DNA of 64,000 nucleotides from Phytophthora colocasiae (lineage: Eukaryota > Oomycota > Peronosporomycetes > Peronosporales > Peronosporaceae), in contig JAGKQI010000101.1 of assembly GCA_018806915.1 (NCBI GenBank), positions 496,001-560,000 on the forward strand, in the 5' to 3' direction. Both the position numbers and the translations under genes were made by a program. Of this stretch, positions 20,407-30,577 are shown in pieces. The notes beneath the pieces are model-generated. The model did not search any database and had not been told where the DNA came from. It was given only the letters and a program-made list of their open reading frames with translations. How positions within the stretch are numbered: position 1 is the first letter of the stretch; each line of letters opens with the position of its first letter.

Positions 20407-23400
20407 CTAGAAGCCGACGAAGTACTCGTCGCCCTGTCCGTCGAACGAACGATCTTTGGCTCGGTTGCCAATCTCACCTTCAAACAGCGAGATATCATAC
20501 TTGCCGTTGATAGGTGGCAAGTAGGGTGGCTCCAGCTTCATGCTGTACAACTTGTCCCACTCAATCTTACTGAACCACGGGTGTTGGCGCAATTCCTGGT
20601 CACCATTGATACCGACACCGATACGCTTGGTAGGGTCACCTTGCAACAGACGGCGGACCAGATCACAAGCATGGGGACAGTTTTCTTGGAGGTGGAACGG
20701 GAAGTCGACAGAGTTCGCGCCGGTTCGGATCATGGCAATATTGCGAAATAACTGCGTCGTGTCACCATCTCCAGTGCCGAACGGCGTATATCCGACGAGC
20801 ATTTCATAAATCAAGATACCGAGTGCCCCTGCAAGTGAACACAACACGATGCTGGTGTCAGTACAGCGCGGATGGAGATCATGTCAGCCATACTTACAAT
20901 AATCGACAGCGAGGTCGTGACCAGTGTTGAGAACAAATTCAGGTGCTAGGTACTCAAGCGTACCGCAGAGGGTGAATGTTCTCGAATGAAGCTCTTCAAT
21001 ACCATCACTGTTGACGACGGTAAACGGGATTTTCTTTGCGAAGCCGAAGTCGACGAACTTGAGATACCCTTCTCGACTGATCAACAAGTTTTCAGGCTTC
21101 AAGTCGCGGTATGCATAGTCAAAGCGGTGCATGTGCTGCAAGCCGAGGACTGCGTTTGCTGAGTAAAATCGGACAGAAGATTCATCGACGGTTTCAATGA
21201 ATTCCTCATTGTGAAGCAGCGTGAAGAGTTCGCCGCCCTGCACCAGCTCCATCAGCATGTACAAATTGTTTCCATCCTGTTCGGAAGTGATCGAGTTAAC
21301 CCCTCTAACCCGGTATTCTGTATCCTACAGAATAATATATTGTACAGGATTTAATATCCAGCAAACTCATCAGCGCTCCAAAACTCCGCATGAAGATTAT
21401 TGTATGGTGTCTGGATCAGTCCACTTTCCTAACAGATCGGCGATGGGATGATAGACGGGTATTATTCAAGGAGGATAGAAAGACGCATATAAATCCCCAA
21501 CAGGTTTGAAAATTCTGTCGAAAGCCCATCGGTTCACGTGTCAGAAGCTACCTCACATTGTCATTCGAAAAAATGAACGGCCCAGCAGAGATGCCGTTCA
21601 AGCAACTATGGCGCGAGATCTGCGAGGAAGGCTGGAAGGCTCGTAAGCCGACAGGGATGACCTAGAATCAACGCTACGTGAAGCCGGGGTGAAGGGCCGT
21701 CTCGACGAAGCCAGACGTGGCATAAACTTCTTTGAAGGTTGAGTGGACCTTATTTTGTGCCACCACAGTTGTCGACACAGAGGAGGTGGGCGCTACAGGT
21801 GAACTACCAGCAGCTATACCGGATGATACGGAGCAAGACGGCGCGACCAATGCCTTTTTCCGGATGATCCAGAATTCGATTCAAGTGAGTGCATGGCTGC
21901 TGATGAAGAAGCAAAGAGCGAGACCGATGAACCAAACGGAGCCGACGGCCTCATCGACTCGGACGTGTTTGGTAGCGACAATTTCATGGAGAGGCTCCGA
22001 AAGGAGCGACTGTTTGGCTCTACAGCTATCGATGACGTGAATCTCGTGGAGACCGCTGATGTCAGCGATTCCGATTCCAACGCCGACGAAGAAGACATTA
22101 TGGCAGACAACGAGGTGGTCCACTTGAGGAAAGTGTAGAAGAAGATGTAGAAGACCTGGAAATAAATGACAACGTTCCGGAAACTAGTAACTTTGACTTG
22201 ACAGGTGATCTCTGCGATATCCCAGAGTATGGATAGATCACATACAATGAGGAGCACAGCCGTAAGCCGGGATGCTACAGAATAACTCAAGTGGTGCTTT
22301 ACTAGTTAGCACCACGTACTTTGCAGTAGGTCTTGCTGGAGCCTGCAGAGAAGTATTTGCCCAGTTCCTCCTCACTACTCCGTTAGTTAGGAACTGGGCA
22401 AATTCTTCCTCTTCGCGCGCTTTGCACTTCGCGCGCTTTTGGCGGATGGTTGGTTGGCGCCAAGAGTGCCGCACAGTACAGAGTCGTTTCAAATTTGACG
22501 GGGGTTGCCGAGTGAGAGGTTTTGAACATGTTTTGTCCGCCAGGGAGCCAATAGGAGATCGCCAGTTTCGCAGATGTTGGATACATTGTGCATGCTATAG
22601 CCGATGATGTACACTTTATGTACAGAATATGCCTCGCCGAGCACGAAAGGGCTTCCAACGGCATACTTTTCGCAGGTTATCGTTCATACTTTAATCAAGA
22701 TAATTGCTTATTCTGTAGAATACAGAATAACGGCTCGGGTTAGAAGGGTTAATATGGACTAAGCGACAAGTGCAGAATGGCGCGGCACAACATACCTGAT
22801 AGGTGGCATACAGGTCGACAATGAACGGGTGCTTTGGGAGTGTCATCAGAACTTGCTTCTCGCGCATAACTTGGACTTGTTGATCGGATTCAATGATGTG
22901 AGACTTGGCCATGATTTTTAGAGCCATCGGCTGCTCTTCATCGCCATCTACGAGCGCATGCACCATGACAACCTTTCCAAACGATCCTTCACCAAGCACA
23001 CCAGCCTTCAACGTGGAGAATATGGGAGCAAATGTCAGCGGCCGGTTATGATTTATCACTCCAGAGTTAGCCTTACCACTTGGATATCATCCAGCGTGAG
23101 AGTGCAGCTCTTGATACGACCTCGCTCTCCTATGTTCACGCGCTGGAAGCAACAACAAACATTGTGGTTAGTTGCTGCATCCCACCCTCATGATTAGCGA
23201 ATGACGTACCTGAGTGAATTGACGGGAACCTGAACGAGCAAGTGAAGATACTTTGAGGCGTTGGCATTGTGAGCGACCGGCAGATATGACTGTCGAGGCG
23301 TATTTGTCAGCTTGGTCAAACACTTCTTCTCCGAAGGTATCGTTCGCCTTGAGCAAGAATTCCTCCGTCACCATATTCGATCCATCCTGCCGCTTTTTGA

Positions 23401-24809
23401 TAAGTTTGACACACCCGGACTTTACGATATAAAACGCGACGGCGGTATCACCTTGTCGGTAAATGCACTGAGAGTCCTGGAAGGCTTTAATTTCAAGCTG
23501 AGAGGTGGCATAGTCCAAGGCTTCCTGAGACTTGGTTGCAAACGCTGGGATCGTACGCAAAATGCGAATACGGCTGTTACGATCGAGCACGTCGGTAAGC
23601 GGACCAAGCATCGAGTCGAACTCCTGCCTTCCGAGACTAAGACATTTTACACTGCCTTTCGCGTAAATGCTGGCGTTACGTGGCATGTCACTGAGCAGGG
23701 CCATTTCTCCAAAATAATCACCAGGGCCAAGGATAGCGAGCTCCATTCCGTGCGTACCATCGGTATTCTTGAAGCCTCGAGGACCCTCTATCTGGCAGGA
23801 TACGTTTCCTTCTTCGACAATGAAAAAAGTGTCTCCGACGTCACCTTGTTTGATAATCATCTCGCCATCGGAATATGTCAATGCGTTCAAGACACCAGCC
23901 AGCAGTGCAAGTTGTCTTTCGGAGAGACTAGCCAAGATCTCGACCTGGCGCAGCCATTTGGCACGTTTGACAAGTGAATCGCTGGAAGACCGAGCTTGCA
24001 CCATACGAAACTCAGCACGATCCAGCGTCCACAATACTGAATTTGTTACAGCGCGTACTGTGGCAGCACGGGGGGCTTTGATTCGCGAGTGGAACAAACC
24101 GGATTAGTTCGAGTTCCTTCGGTTTCAAATGCAGCGTCAAAACTTACCGTCGTAGATGAGTGCCAGTTCGCCAAAATGATCGCCAGGTTTTAGATAGCCG
24201 AGGACTGCTGTGTTGACAATGACTTCGAGCGATCCTGCCTGCACGACGTAGAACTGATCACCGAGGTCGCCTTGCTTGATCACGTTTTGATCTGCTTCAA
24301 CTTTGAGTCGCTTCATGAGGAAGAGAAGGCGATCCATCTCTTCGTCACTTGAGTCCGTGAAGAGTACACATTGCAGCGCATGTTTTAGCATGGCAGCACA
24401 TTCGGCAGTTTTTGATTCGGACTGACGCTTTGGCATCACATCTTTGGTCACATCCTACAAGACAAAGGAAGCGTTAAACTTTGTTTGGATTGGAGAAATG
24501 TTGATACGACTCAATTCGTACCACACTTTTGGAGAACACGACCTCACGCTTCTTGCGGTGAGGGTCGGATGCCCGTCGAAAAAGTCCACGCCCGTTAGGA
24601 GCCGATCTGGGAGCGTTGGGGTCCCTAGGACCATACGCAGTTGTGCAAATCTGCTTCATGCGCTCGAAAATGACTTCGTTGCCAAGCTCTTCTGTGGACA
24701 TTTGGTCATACTCTCGTTGGATTGCACTGAACAAGGCGATATCACCAGCAGAGCGTGGTGTAATTTCCCCATCATCAACTCGTGGCGATGTCGACGCTCC
24801 TGCACCCAT
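20407..24809 (-). CDS. cGMP-dependent protein kinase (PKG-type AGC kinase with three cyclic-nucleotide-binding domains)
   Basis: Seven exons on the minus strand: 24809-24522, 24454-24148, 24075-23210, 23142-23077, 23005-22796, 21276-20898, 20828-20407, totalling 845 aa with consistent phases. The N-terminus MGAGASTS fits an N-myristoylation site. Three cyclic-nucleotide-binding domains follow (about 125-235, 245-365, 370-475). The first two keep the phosphate-binding cassette (FGELALIYDAPRAATV across a splice; FGEMALLSDMPRNAS). The third (FGEEVFDQADKYAST) lacks the Arg and is probably non-binding. Kinase: GEGSFGKV, K539 in MALKIMAK, YRDLKPEN D637, DFG D655, CGTLEYLAPE, VDYWALGILIYEM rebuilt by the last splice, then an AGC tail. 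Multi-domain PKGs are known from protists; cGMP versus cAMP preference is not proven here. Intron 5 holds a piggyBac-like insertion. Confidence 0.92.
21300..22748. mobile_element. Decayed piggyBac-like element inside intron 5 of the PKG gene
   Basis: 1449 bp flanked by TTAA on both sides (21296-21299 and 22749-22752), the piggyBac target. Terminal repeats begin CCCCTCTAACCCG (left) and CCCTTCTAACCCG (right, reverse-complemented). Each is followed by a subterminal palindrome of the form TATTCTGTA...TACAGAATA. Inside, plus-strand fragments look like a transposase N-terminus: MNGPAEMPFKQLWREI at 21571, a stop at 21663, YVKPGVKGRLDEARRG after it, and an acidic Glu/Asp-rich stretch near 21900-22130. 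No catalytic domain was seen. Removing the element and one TTAA leaves a 66-bp intron, normal for this genome. Confidence 0.85.
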
Positions 24810-25635
24810 CGTAGATTTTCAACCGCTTTAACAGCAAATTATCCTGATGGCACGCAAAGGATATCGCCAGATGTGCGGACTTCGAAATGAACAACAACTA
24901 TGGAGTAGCGCACAGTTGGGGACTTGAAGGCGGATGGTTTTTATTTTGGTATGCAGGATCAGTATTTATAGTTGTCGTCCTGTGACTATGGTTGACGCAG
25001 CGAGCCGCTGTATTTTGGCACGTGTCTACGTTGCAGGAGGAGATAAGAGCCACCTGGATGAAGCGCAAGGAATACCAAAGCTGGGTTGTGCTAATATAGT
25101 GTTCACTCTCGTGTAGGGCGACATTTGTTTTTCGACGACACTTTCCACAAGTTTTTGTCTATTGTACATGTGCACGAGGGTAACAACGATGCTTGTCCTG
25201 GCTCAAGCACGTTAGCCACTACTTTCATTGTTTCACAGCACGTCTGCAGATACAATTGCTAAAGGAGCTTCGGCAGGAAATCTAGTAACAAGTCTCATAT
25301 TAGTTTAGGAAAAGTTACGCAGACGCAGAAAGCAGCCTGTTCGGGCCGACTAGCTAAGGCGTGTAAAACGTGGTTGTGCTACAAACAAAGATCCCGAAAG
25401 CGCATACGTAAATGGCTCCACGATTCAATACACTGGCACGCATCGAAACCGGTCGCCGCCGAGAGCCTAGCAACCTGAAACAATGCGTCGATGGTGGTCC
25501 ATTCCAAAATTGTGCTGATATCTGGCGGGCCTTGGGAAAATCATCTACGACAGCATACAATCGTCACGGTTTGTTTGTATGATCATGTAGTTGCGATCGA
25601 GACGATGATAACCGCGATATTAAGAATGGCATCGC
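24810..25635. other. Intergenic region between PKG and the first two-PH gene
   Basis: 826 bp, no supported coding frame, repeat or RNA. Contains the PKG promoter and the 3' end of the PH gene transcript. Confidence 0.5.
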
Positions 25636-26832
25636 CTAAATCCAGTCGCCTTCACTGTCATCACTATCGAACTCGTCATCACTGTCGAAAAATGTGGAGC
25701 CTGATGATGACTGCGTGTTCGTAGTACCATTCGTGTGCACTCTTGGTCTAGCCACAGGTGCAGAGGCATCCGGGAACGAGTTCGAGTGGTTGTACGAGTC
25801 CGACGAGAACTGCGACGACAAGTCGGACGAGCTGTACGACTCATTAAACGACGAAGATGATCGCTTCTCGTACACAGTACGTCGTTGTGGCATCTCTGGA
25901 GTTTCAATCACTGACCCTCTCGGGTTCGACGGAACGGACGCCAGCGAGTGTCGAGACGGAATTCCTGTGTTCCTCATATTGTACTGTTGGATCCGCTGCT
26001 GCTGCTTCATTCTAGTCGGGGATGGCCCTCCCAATGAAGATGCTCGGAACGAGCTGCGAGCTGCCAGACTCTGACGAACGTTGTTCGCTTCGTTGTTTGC
26101 GGCCTCGATAGCATCACTCAACTTGCAAAGCCAGATTTCCATATCTCCACTGTTTCTAGCCGATACTCTGAGTATTCGACCATTGTCAAACTTAATGTCC
26201 AGTCCGTTGGTCACTGTGCCATTCACCTCGACAGCCCGTACGTGGCCGTAGCCTTTCGCAGCAGCTCCAGTGTCTTCGGAATTGAAGTATGACAGCGCGT
26301 TTCCACGCAGCACGAAGTACCGTCGTTTCCAGCTCTTAACACGAGCTCCCTCCTTCTTAAGCCAACCTGAATGTGTCACTTGTTCCGTTCCGTCCTCACT
26401 TAGTGGCAGAGACTCCAGTCTGTCCAGTAACTCCATCTCGTCGTCCAAGTCCACACTTAGCGGTTTTGAAGTACCTGCAGAAAGAGTCGAGAATCGATCT
26501 GGAGGAGCTGCAAACTGCTGTGGAGCCGCCGTAGTAGCGTCCAGAATCATGTTGTACCAGGCGCTTGTGGCTTCCGCCGACGCTGTGTAAAGCTTGAGCA
26601 CGCGACCTCCTCGGCCGTGCACCAATAGTCCATTCTGGATGTCCGTGCTCAGCTCCACTGTGATGACCTGGAAACTGCCTTTGGCTTTGGTTGTGGAGTT
26701 CACCTTGGCCGTATCGTAGTACGTGAGTTGTCGACCACGAAGAACCATGAAGCGCTTCTTCCAGTTCTTGACTAGCGAGCCCTGCTTATACACCCATCCG
26801 GCGTACTCGCCGTCGATACCGCTGAGTGCCAT
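25636..26832 (-). CDS. Two-PH-domain protein
   Basis: Single exon, 398 aa. PH1 covers about 8-100 (YAGWVYKQGSLVKNWKKRF then MVLRGRQLTYY, ending SAWYNMI). PH2 covers about 152-245 (HSGWLKKEGARVKSWKRRY then FVLRGNALSYF, ending MEIWLCKLSDAI). The basic residues in the beta1-beta2 loops (KNWKKR, KSWKRR) are those that usually hold phosphoinositide headgroups. The C-terminal 130 residues are Ser/Asn/Asp-rich, disordered, and end in an acidic tail without a CaaX box, unlike the two relatives downstream. It is likely a membrane-recruited adaptor. It belongs to a local cluster of PH genes on the same strand. Confidence 0.88.
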   Translation of the reverse strand: MALSGIDGEYAGWVYKQGSLVKNWKKRFMVLRGRQLTYYDTAKVNSTTKAKGSFQVITVELSTDIQNGLLVHGRGGRVLKLYTASAEATSAWYNMILDATTAAPQQFAAPPDRFSTLSAGTSKPLSVDLDDEMELLDRLESLPLSEDGTEQVTHSGWLKKEGARVKSWKRRYFVLRGNALSYFNSEDTGAAAKGYGHVRAVEVNGTVTNGLDIKFDNGRILRVSARNSGDMEIWLCKLSDAIEAANNEANNVRQSLAARSSFRASSLGGPSPTRMKQQQRIQQYNMRNTGIPSRHSLASVPSNPRGSVIETPEMPQRRTVYEKRSSSSFNESYSSSDLSSQFSSDSYNHSNSFPDASAPVARPRVHTNGTTNTQSSSGSTFFDSDDEFDSDDSEGDWI

Positions 26833-27852
26833 GATCGTCTATCTGTGTGGGGGTTTCTATTGATGGAATGGAGGCAGTGAAGCCGTTGTCTCCTGGGTTA
26901 CGATCGCCTCGGAAAGGGGGGAACCAGAATGGCGTGAGTCGCTGCAGCTTGACTGTTGGCAAAGGTTCGCCCCTCCCACGGACTTTCTTTTTTTTCTGCC
27001 CACAAAATATTGAGAAAAATATCACCATAAGACGAGTACTGGGCAGGCAACGGATTGAAGATCAGAAATGGATCATGAAATGTATGCGGGAAATTAGTTA
27101 TATCAGGTTTTCTAGATCGTTGGTTTTCAGAAAAATGATATCGATTACTACCGGGTATAACTTTACACGGTTTTTAAGCGTTTTGACGGTTGTGACATCT
27201 TTAGCCTAGGAAGCCATTTCATCTGACGTACCAAATGGGGGTGAGCTGAGCTCTGTGTGACCGCAGGACCTCAGTGTGGCGGTCAGTGCTCCAACGTTAA
27301 CACCTATCCGTGGGTGACAGCGAAGTGGTCACACCATCGTGTGGTCACCGAAATCTCCATACAAACATCAAGTATACGTCTTGGCAGTTCCAGATTTGCA
27401 TTGCGGGAGCAGAGGGGCCACACCAGAGCCTGCATACAAAAACCAAGTAGTTGTAAAGTGACCACTTGTGTGGTCACAGTAAATCAGGTCTCGACCCATT
27501 CTATAGTTAACTCAAGTAAAAAAAGAGTGACCGGAAACTTGTCTGACACGGATATCCAGCGCATGAAGCTGATCCTCCGGATTTTGGGGAAAATCCAGGT
27601 TCTCAATTTTTGCTTGCATACAAGAAGGAGGATAAAGTCGCGATGGGTTCAGCTGCGCTAACGCAAATATCAGAAGAAGATCCGCTTCAACGTGCACACT
27701 AAAAGTGACTTTAGCAGTACCAAAGGTATATACACTTTGCCATTCACCGCATCGCTACAACGCAACAGCACAAGAAAAACCTCGTTTTATATAAAATTCC
27801 ATGCATCCGCGGGCTGCCCCGCATCATTTTCGAATCGTTCGTCAACGAATCC
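26833..27852. other. Intergenic region with GTGGTCAC motif cluster
   Basis: 1.0 kb between two PH genes. The octamer GTGGTCAC occurs at 27325-27332, 27341-27348 and 27470-27477, and inverted (GTGACCAC) at 27458-27465. The last two form a small hairpin. This could be a binding-site cluster or a remnant of short transposon termini. No coding feature. Confidence 0.4.
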
Positions 27853-29037
27853 TTACATGACGACACAGCAGCAGGCTGCTTTTGGATCCTGAGCGTCCGA
27901 CTTGCTGGGTGGACGCATGAGCACCGTGTTCTCCTTCATCATGGCCTCTCGACGCTCCTCTTCTAGCTCCTCTTGCAGCAGCTTTTCCGCCAGTCGCATG
28001 CGGCGGATCGTAGTAATGCCCGGCGCAGTGGGCGAGTACGGCTTTTCGTTGTTGTCCTCACTCTCGCGCTCCTCCGCGACCTCGATGAAGCTAGCCGTGT
28101 TGTCCGGCATAGTTTCAACCACAATATGACGTCGGAACGAGCTCGCAGCGTAGAGTTCGGGCGGGTTGCTCTCTTTAGACTCACCGTCTTCAGACTTTTC
28201 ACCTTCCGTCTTCTTTTCCTCATTTTGGGTCGAAACACTGGAATACGGAGGTGGAGCATCGTCGACATCAATAGGAGCAGAACCAAACAATGAGTTGGCC
28301 TCTTCATCTGTAACTTCAGTGCTCGTTCCACTAGCAGCACTGGCATTAGCCTGTCGCTTAGCAAACTCCTTCTCTCTGGCGTTTCTGGGATCGTCATCGA
28401 CTGAAGGACGTCCCTGTTGACTCTTTCTTTGCTCCTGCGCATACAGCAGTCCGCGTCGCAGTGCTTTATGCCAATCATCAATGTCAACCTCCGACTTTCC
28501 ACCGACTCGCATCTCCCGTCCTCCTTCAAACGTGACGGCCAAAGTGAACGGTCTTGTGGGGTCCCTTCTCGCGCCAATGACCCTGCCTCCGCCCAATCGT
28601 TCAGCCCCCATCGTAGCCGAATATGTCAACTGCGTGCCACTTAGCACAAAGTAACGCTTCTTCCACGTCCGGAAGTGTTGGCCTTCCTTCTCAAGCCAAC
28701 CTACGCGCTGCTGTGAATCGTCACTAGGGTTCTGCATCCTGCAATACTTGAGAATGGCCTCATAGCAGCGATCGCACTCCTGTTTCGTGTCTGTGAAGAT
28801 CTTGAGCTGTCTTCCTTCGGTGCCTTGGATCAACAGGCCGTTCGTGATGTCCGGTAGACGCTCAATATGCGCGGCAGTCAGTGCGCCCAACAGCTGTGCA
28901 TGGTTCTCCTCATCCGTATTCTTATAGTACGCCAGCTCCGCTCGCTTGCACACCAGGAAACGCTTCTTCCATGAGCGCACGAGACTTCCTTCCTTGAACA
29001 CCCAGCCGGCGTACGTCACCGGATCGTCGCGCCCCAT
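27853..29037 (-). CDS. Two-PH-domain protein with C-terminal CaaX box
   Basis: Single exon; the first true ATG is at 29037 (the frame is open a few codons upstream without an ATG), giving 394 aa. PH1 (about 8-92) has YAGWVFKEGSLVRSWKKRF. PH2 (about 103-195) has RVGWLEKEGQHFRTWKKRY then FVLSGTQLTYS. A charged, disordered region follows, with a Glu-rich helix (LAEKLLQEELEEERREAMM) near the end. The last residues CCCVVM form a CaaX motif with Met at the end, predicting farnesylation, and the extra cysteines could be palmitoylated. So membrane binding may be dual: PH domains plus lipid anchor. Prenylation is predicted, not shown. Confidence 0.9.
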   Translation of the reverse strand: MGRDDPVTYAGWVFKEGSLVRSWKKRFLVCKRAELAYYKNTDEENHAQLLGALTAAHIERLPDITNGLLIQGTEGRQLKIFTDTKQECDRCYEAILKYCRMQNPSDDSQQRVGWLEKEGQHFRTWKKRYFVLSGTQLTYSATMGAERLGGGRVIGARRDPTRPFTLAVTFEGGREMRVGGKSEVDIDDWHKALRRGLLYAQEQRKSQQGRPSVDDDPRNAREKEFAKRQANASAASGTSTEVTDEEANSLFGSAPIDVDDAPPPYSSVSTQNEEKKTEGEKSEDGESKESNPPELYAASSFRRHIVVETMPDNTASFIEVAEERESEDNNEKPYSPTAPGITTIRRMRLAEKLLQEELEEERREAMMKENTVLMRPPSKSDAQDPKAACCCVVM

Positions 29038-29224
29038 TCTCCTCGAGCGCAACAGGCAGTTGGATACTTCGGCTATGAGCTGCTCGAATGGATGTCTGTT
29101 TTGTGGGAAATCAGGTTTAACTACAAATCGTACCTAGTGCAAAAGTATAGTGGAACGAAGTGTGTCTGCGCCTAGAGAATTTATACGTACAGTACCTACA
29201 ACCTAAATCAGAATTTTTCTAGTT

Positions 29225-29727
29225 TTAGAAACTGAGTCCGCTCACGGTGATGACACAGTACATGCTCCGGTTGTGATCTTTATGCTTGTCTCCTGGCCAT
29301 TTCACGACGTGAGCGCCTGTGATAAATGACGATAGTGCAAAGGTGAGGAAAGACACCAAGATACATATAGGTTATGGTTATCTTTCACTTGCCGTCGGTG
29401 ACGGTATCCCAATGGCAGGAAACCGAGGCATGTACACCTGCTCCGTTCTTCTGCATAATGAGGCAGCTCACTGGATGCACCGATCGTCAGTAATAACAAC
29501 CAAACTATTGCGGGTAGATGATACTACGTACCAATGTACTTGAGGGGCTTGCGCAGCTCGCTGAGGCCCTTCATGATAGACTCGCAAATGTAGTCGATCC
29601 ACTGCGAGACCTTCAGTTCGTCGTACACTTCGTCCTTCAAACAGCTTTCGATTGACGTGAGAATGATGCGATCAACTTCCTCAGCCACGAAGGCCAGCTC
29701 TTCCGACGACTGCAACTCATCCGCCAT
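29225..29727 (-). CDS. Tctex1-type dynein light chain (DYNLT family)
   Basis: Three exons: 29727-29532, 29470-29393, 29316-29225, giving 121 aa, the usual family size. Motifs run through the joins: [20 protein letters not shown], then [36 protein letters not shown], ending [12 protein letters not shown]. These match the Tctex-1 fold (IMQKNGAG...WD...DG...MYCIVSVFGL in animals). Intron 1 is GT-AG in phase 1. Intron 2 (29317-29392) must use a GC donor (GCAAGT), because the only GT nearby frameshifts and destroys the last beta strand. The protein links cargo to cytoplasmic or axonemal dynein. The neighbour at 29868 also looks ciliary. Confidence 0.9.
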
Positions 29728-29867
29728 GGTTCTCGAAAGGAGAAAACAAGGTTGGCAATAGTCGCGACGGTTCAGTGTCTTTACTCGTTAAATCTACCCT
29801 ACATTTTTCAGAGTCAACGCTTTGCATTACTCAGTTAACCATCTCGTTGTCTTCAATAGCTACCAAT

Positions 29868-30446
29868 TCAATCTTCTACCTCCACCTTTGGCTGCGCTGG
29901 GTTATGATCAAGAAACCACTTCCCAAGCCACTTGACCGCTTCCAGACCGGGTGGTTTCTCCCTACAAAGCTCGGTGAGCCCCTTCACTACTAAGTTCACT
30001 AATAAGTTGTTCTCCTCCGGCACTCGACTGCCATTCCACGTACTGAGCCCCACTGGTGCTCGTGCAAAGTAAGTAAGAGCTGCTTGGTGAGATACGATCG
30101 GCGGCGGAAAGCTGATTCCAGGAAGAGTGGACGACAACTGATAAGCAGTTAAAACGTTTTGCTCAGCTTGAACCGCGTCGTTGCCGGTAAAGTAGGCGTC
30201 TTCAACGAGTTCGAGTGAGTCCACAAGCACCACGTGACCTTCCAAGGTTCTAGCAATCCCAGCGTTGTCCAGCTCAAAACGTGAAAAAACTCGCCAGAAC
30301 TTGAGCGGTTGGCCGTTCTCCTGTGAGATCTGGAAGGCCACAGCTGCGACTCCAGCATCGTCCACCTCGAACAACCGGACTTCAAACTCTCCACCGAGGA
30401 ACGTGCGACGCGCCTTGTAGCTGCAGGAATCGTATTTCTTGTCCAT
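29868..30446 (-). CDS. Dpy-30-motif protein, possibly flagellar
   Basis: Single exon, 192 aa from the ATG at 30446. The N-terminal 130 residues form an unrecognised beta-rich domain (FLGGEFEVRLFEVDDAGVA, VLVDSLELVEDAYF). The C-terminus (about 150-190: LLVNLVVKGLTELCREKPP, then AVKWLGKWFLDHNP) fits the Dpy-30 dimerisation motif. That motif docks onto amphipathic helices in histone methyltransferase complexes and in radial-spoke or adenylate-kinase-type flagellar proteins. Its position 140 bp upstream of a dynein light chain on the same strand favours a flagellar role, but this is inference. Confidence 0.72.
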   Translation of the reverse strand: MDKKYDSCSYKARRTFLGGEFEVRLFEVDDAGVAAVAFQISQENGQPLKFWRVFSRFELDNAGIARTLEGHVVLVDSLELVEDAYFTGNDAVQAEQNVLTAYQLSSTLPGISFPPPIVSHQAALTYFARAPVGLSTWNGSRVPEENNLLVNLVVKGLTELCREKPPGLEAVKWLGKWFLDHNPAQPKVEVED

Positions 30447-30577
30447 TGTCAAGCTAGAATGGCACAACTGGAGAGTGACTCTTCATCCACCGCCACCAAA
30501 TTCTGGTAACTGATCAGAGCAATCTAAAATGCAGAATACAATGCAGAATACACTTCATTTTCTGTCTAAAGTATATC

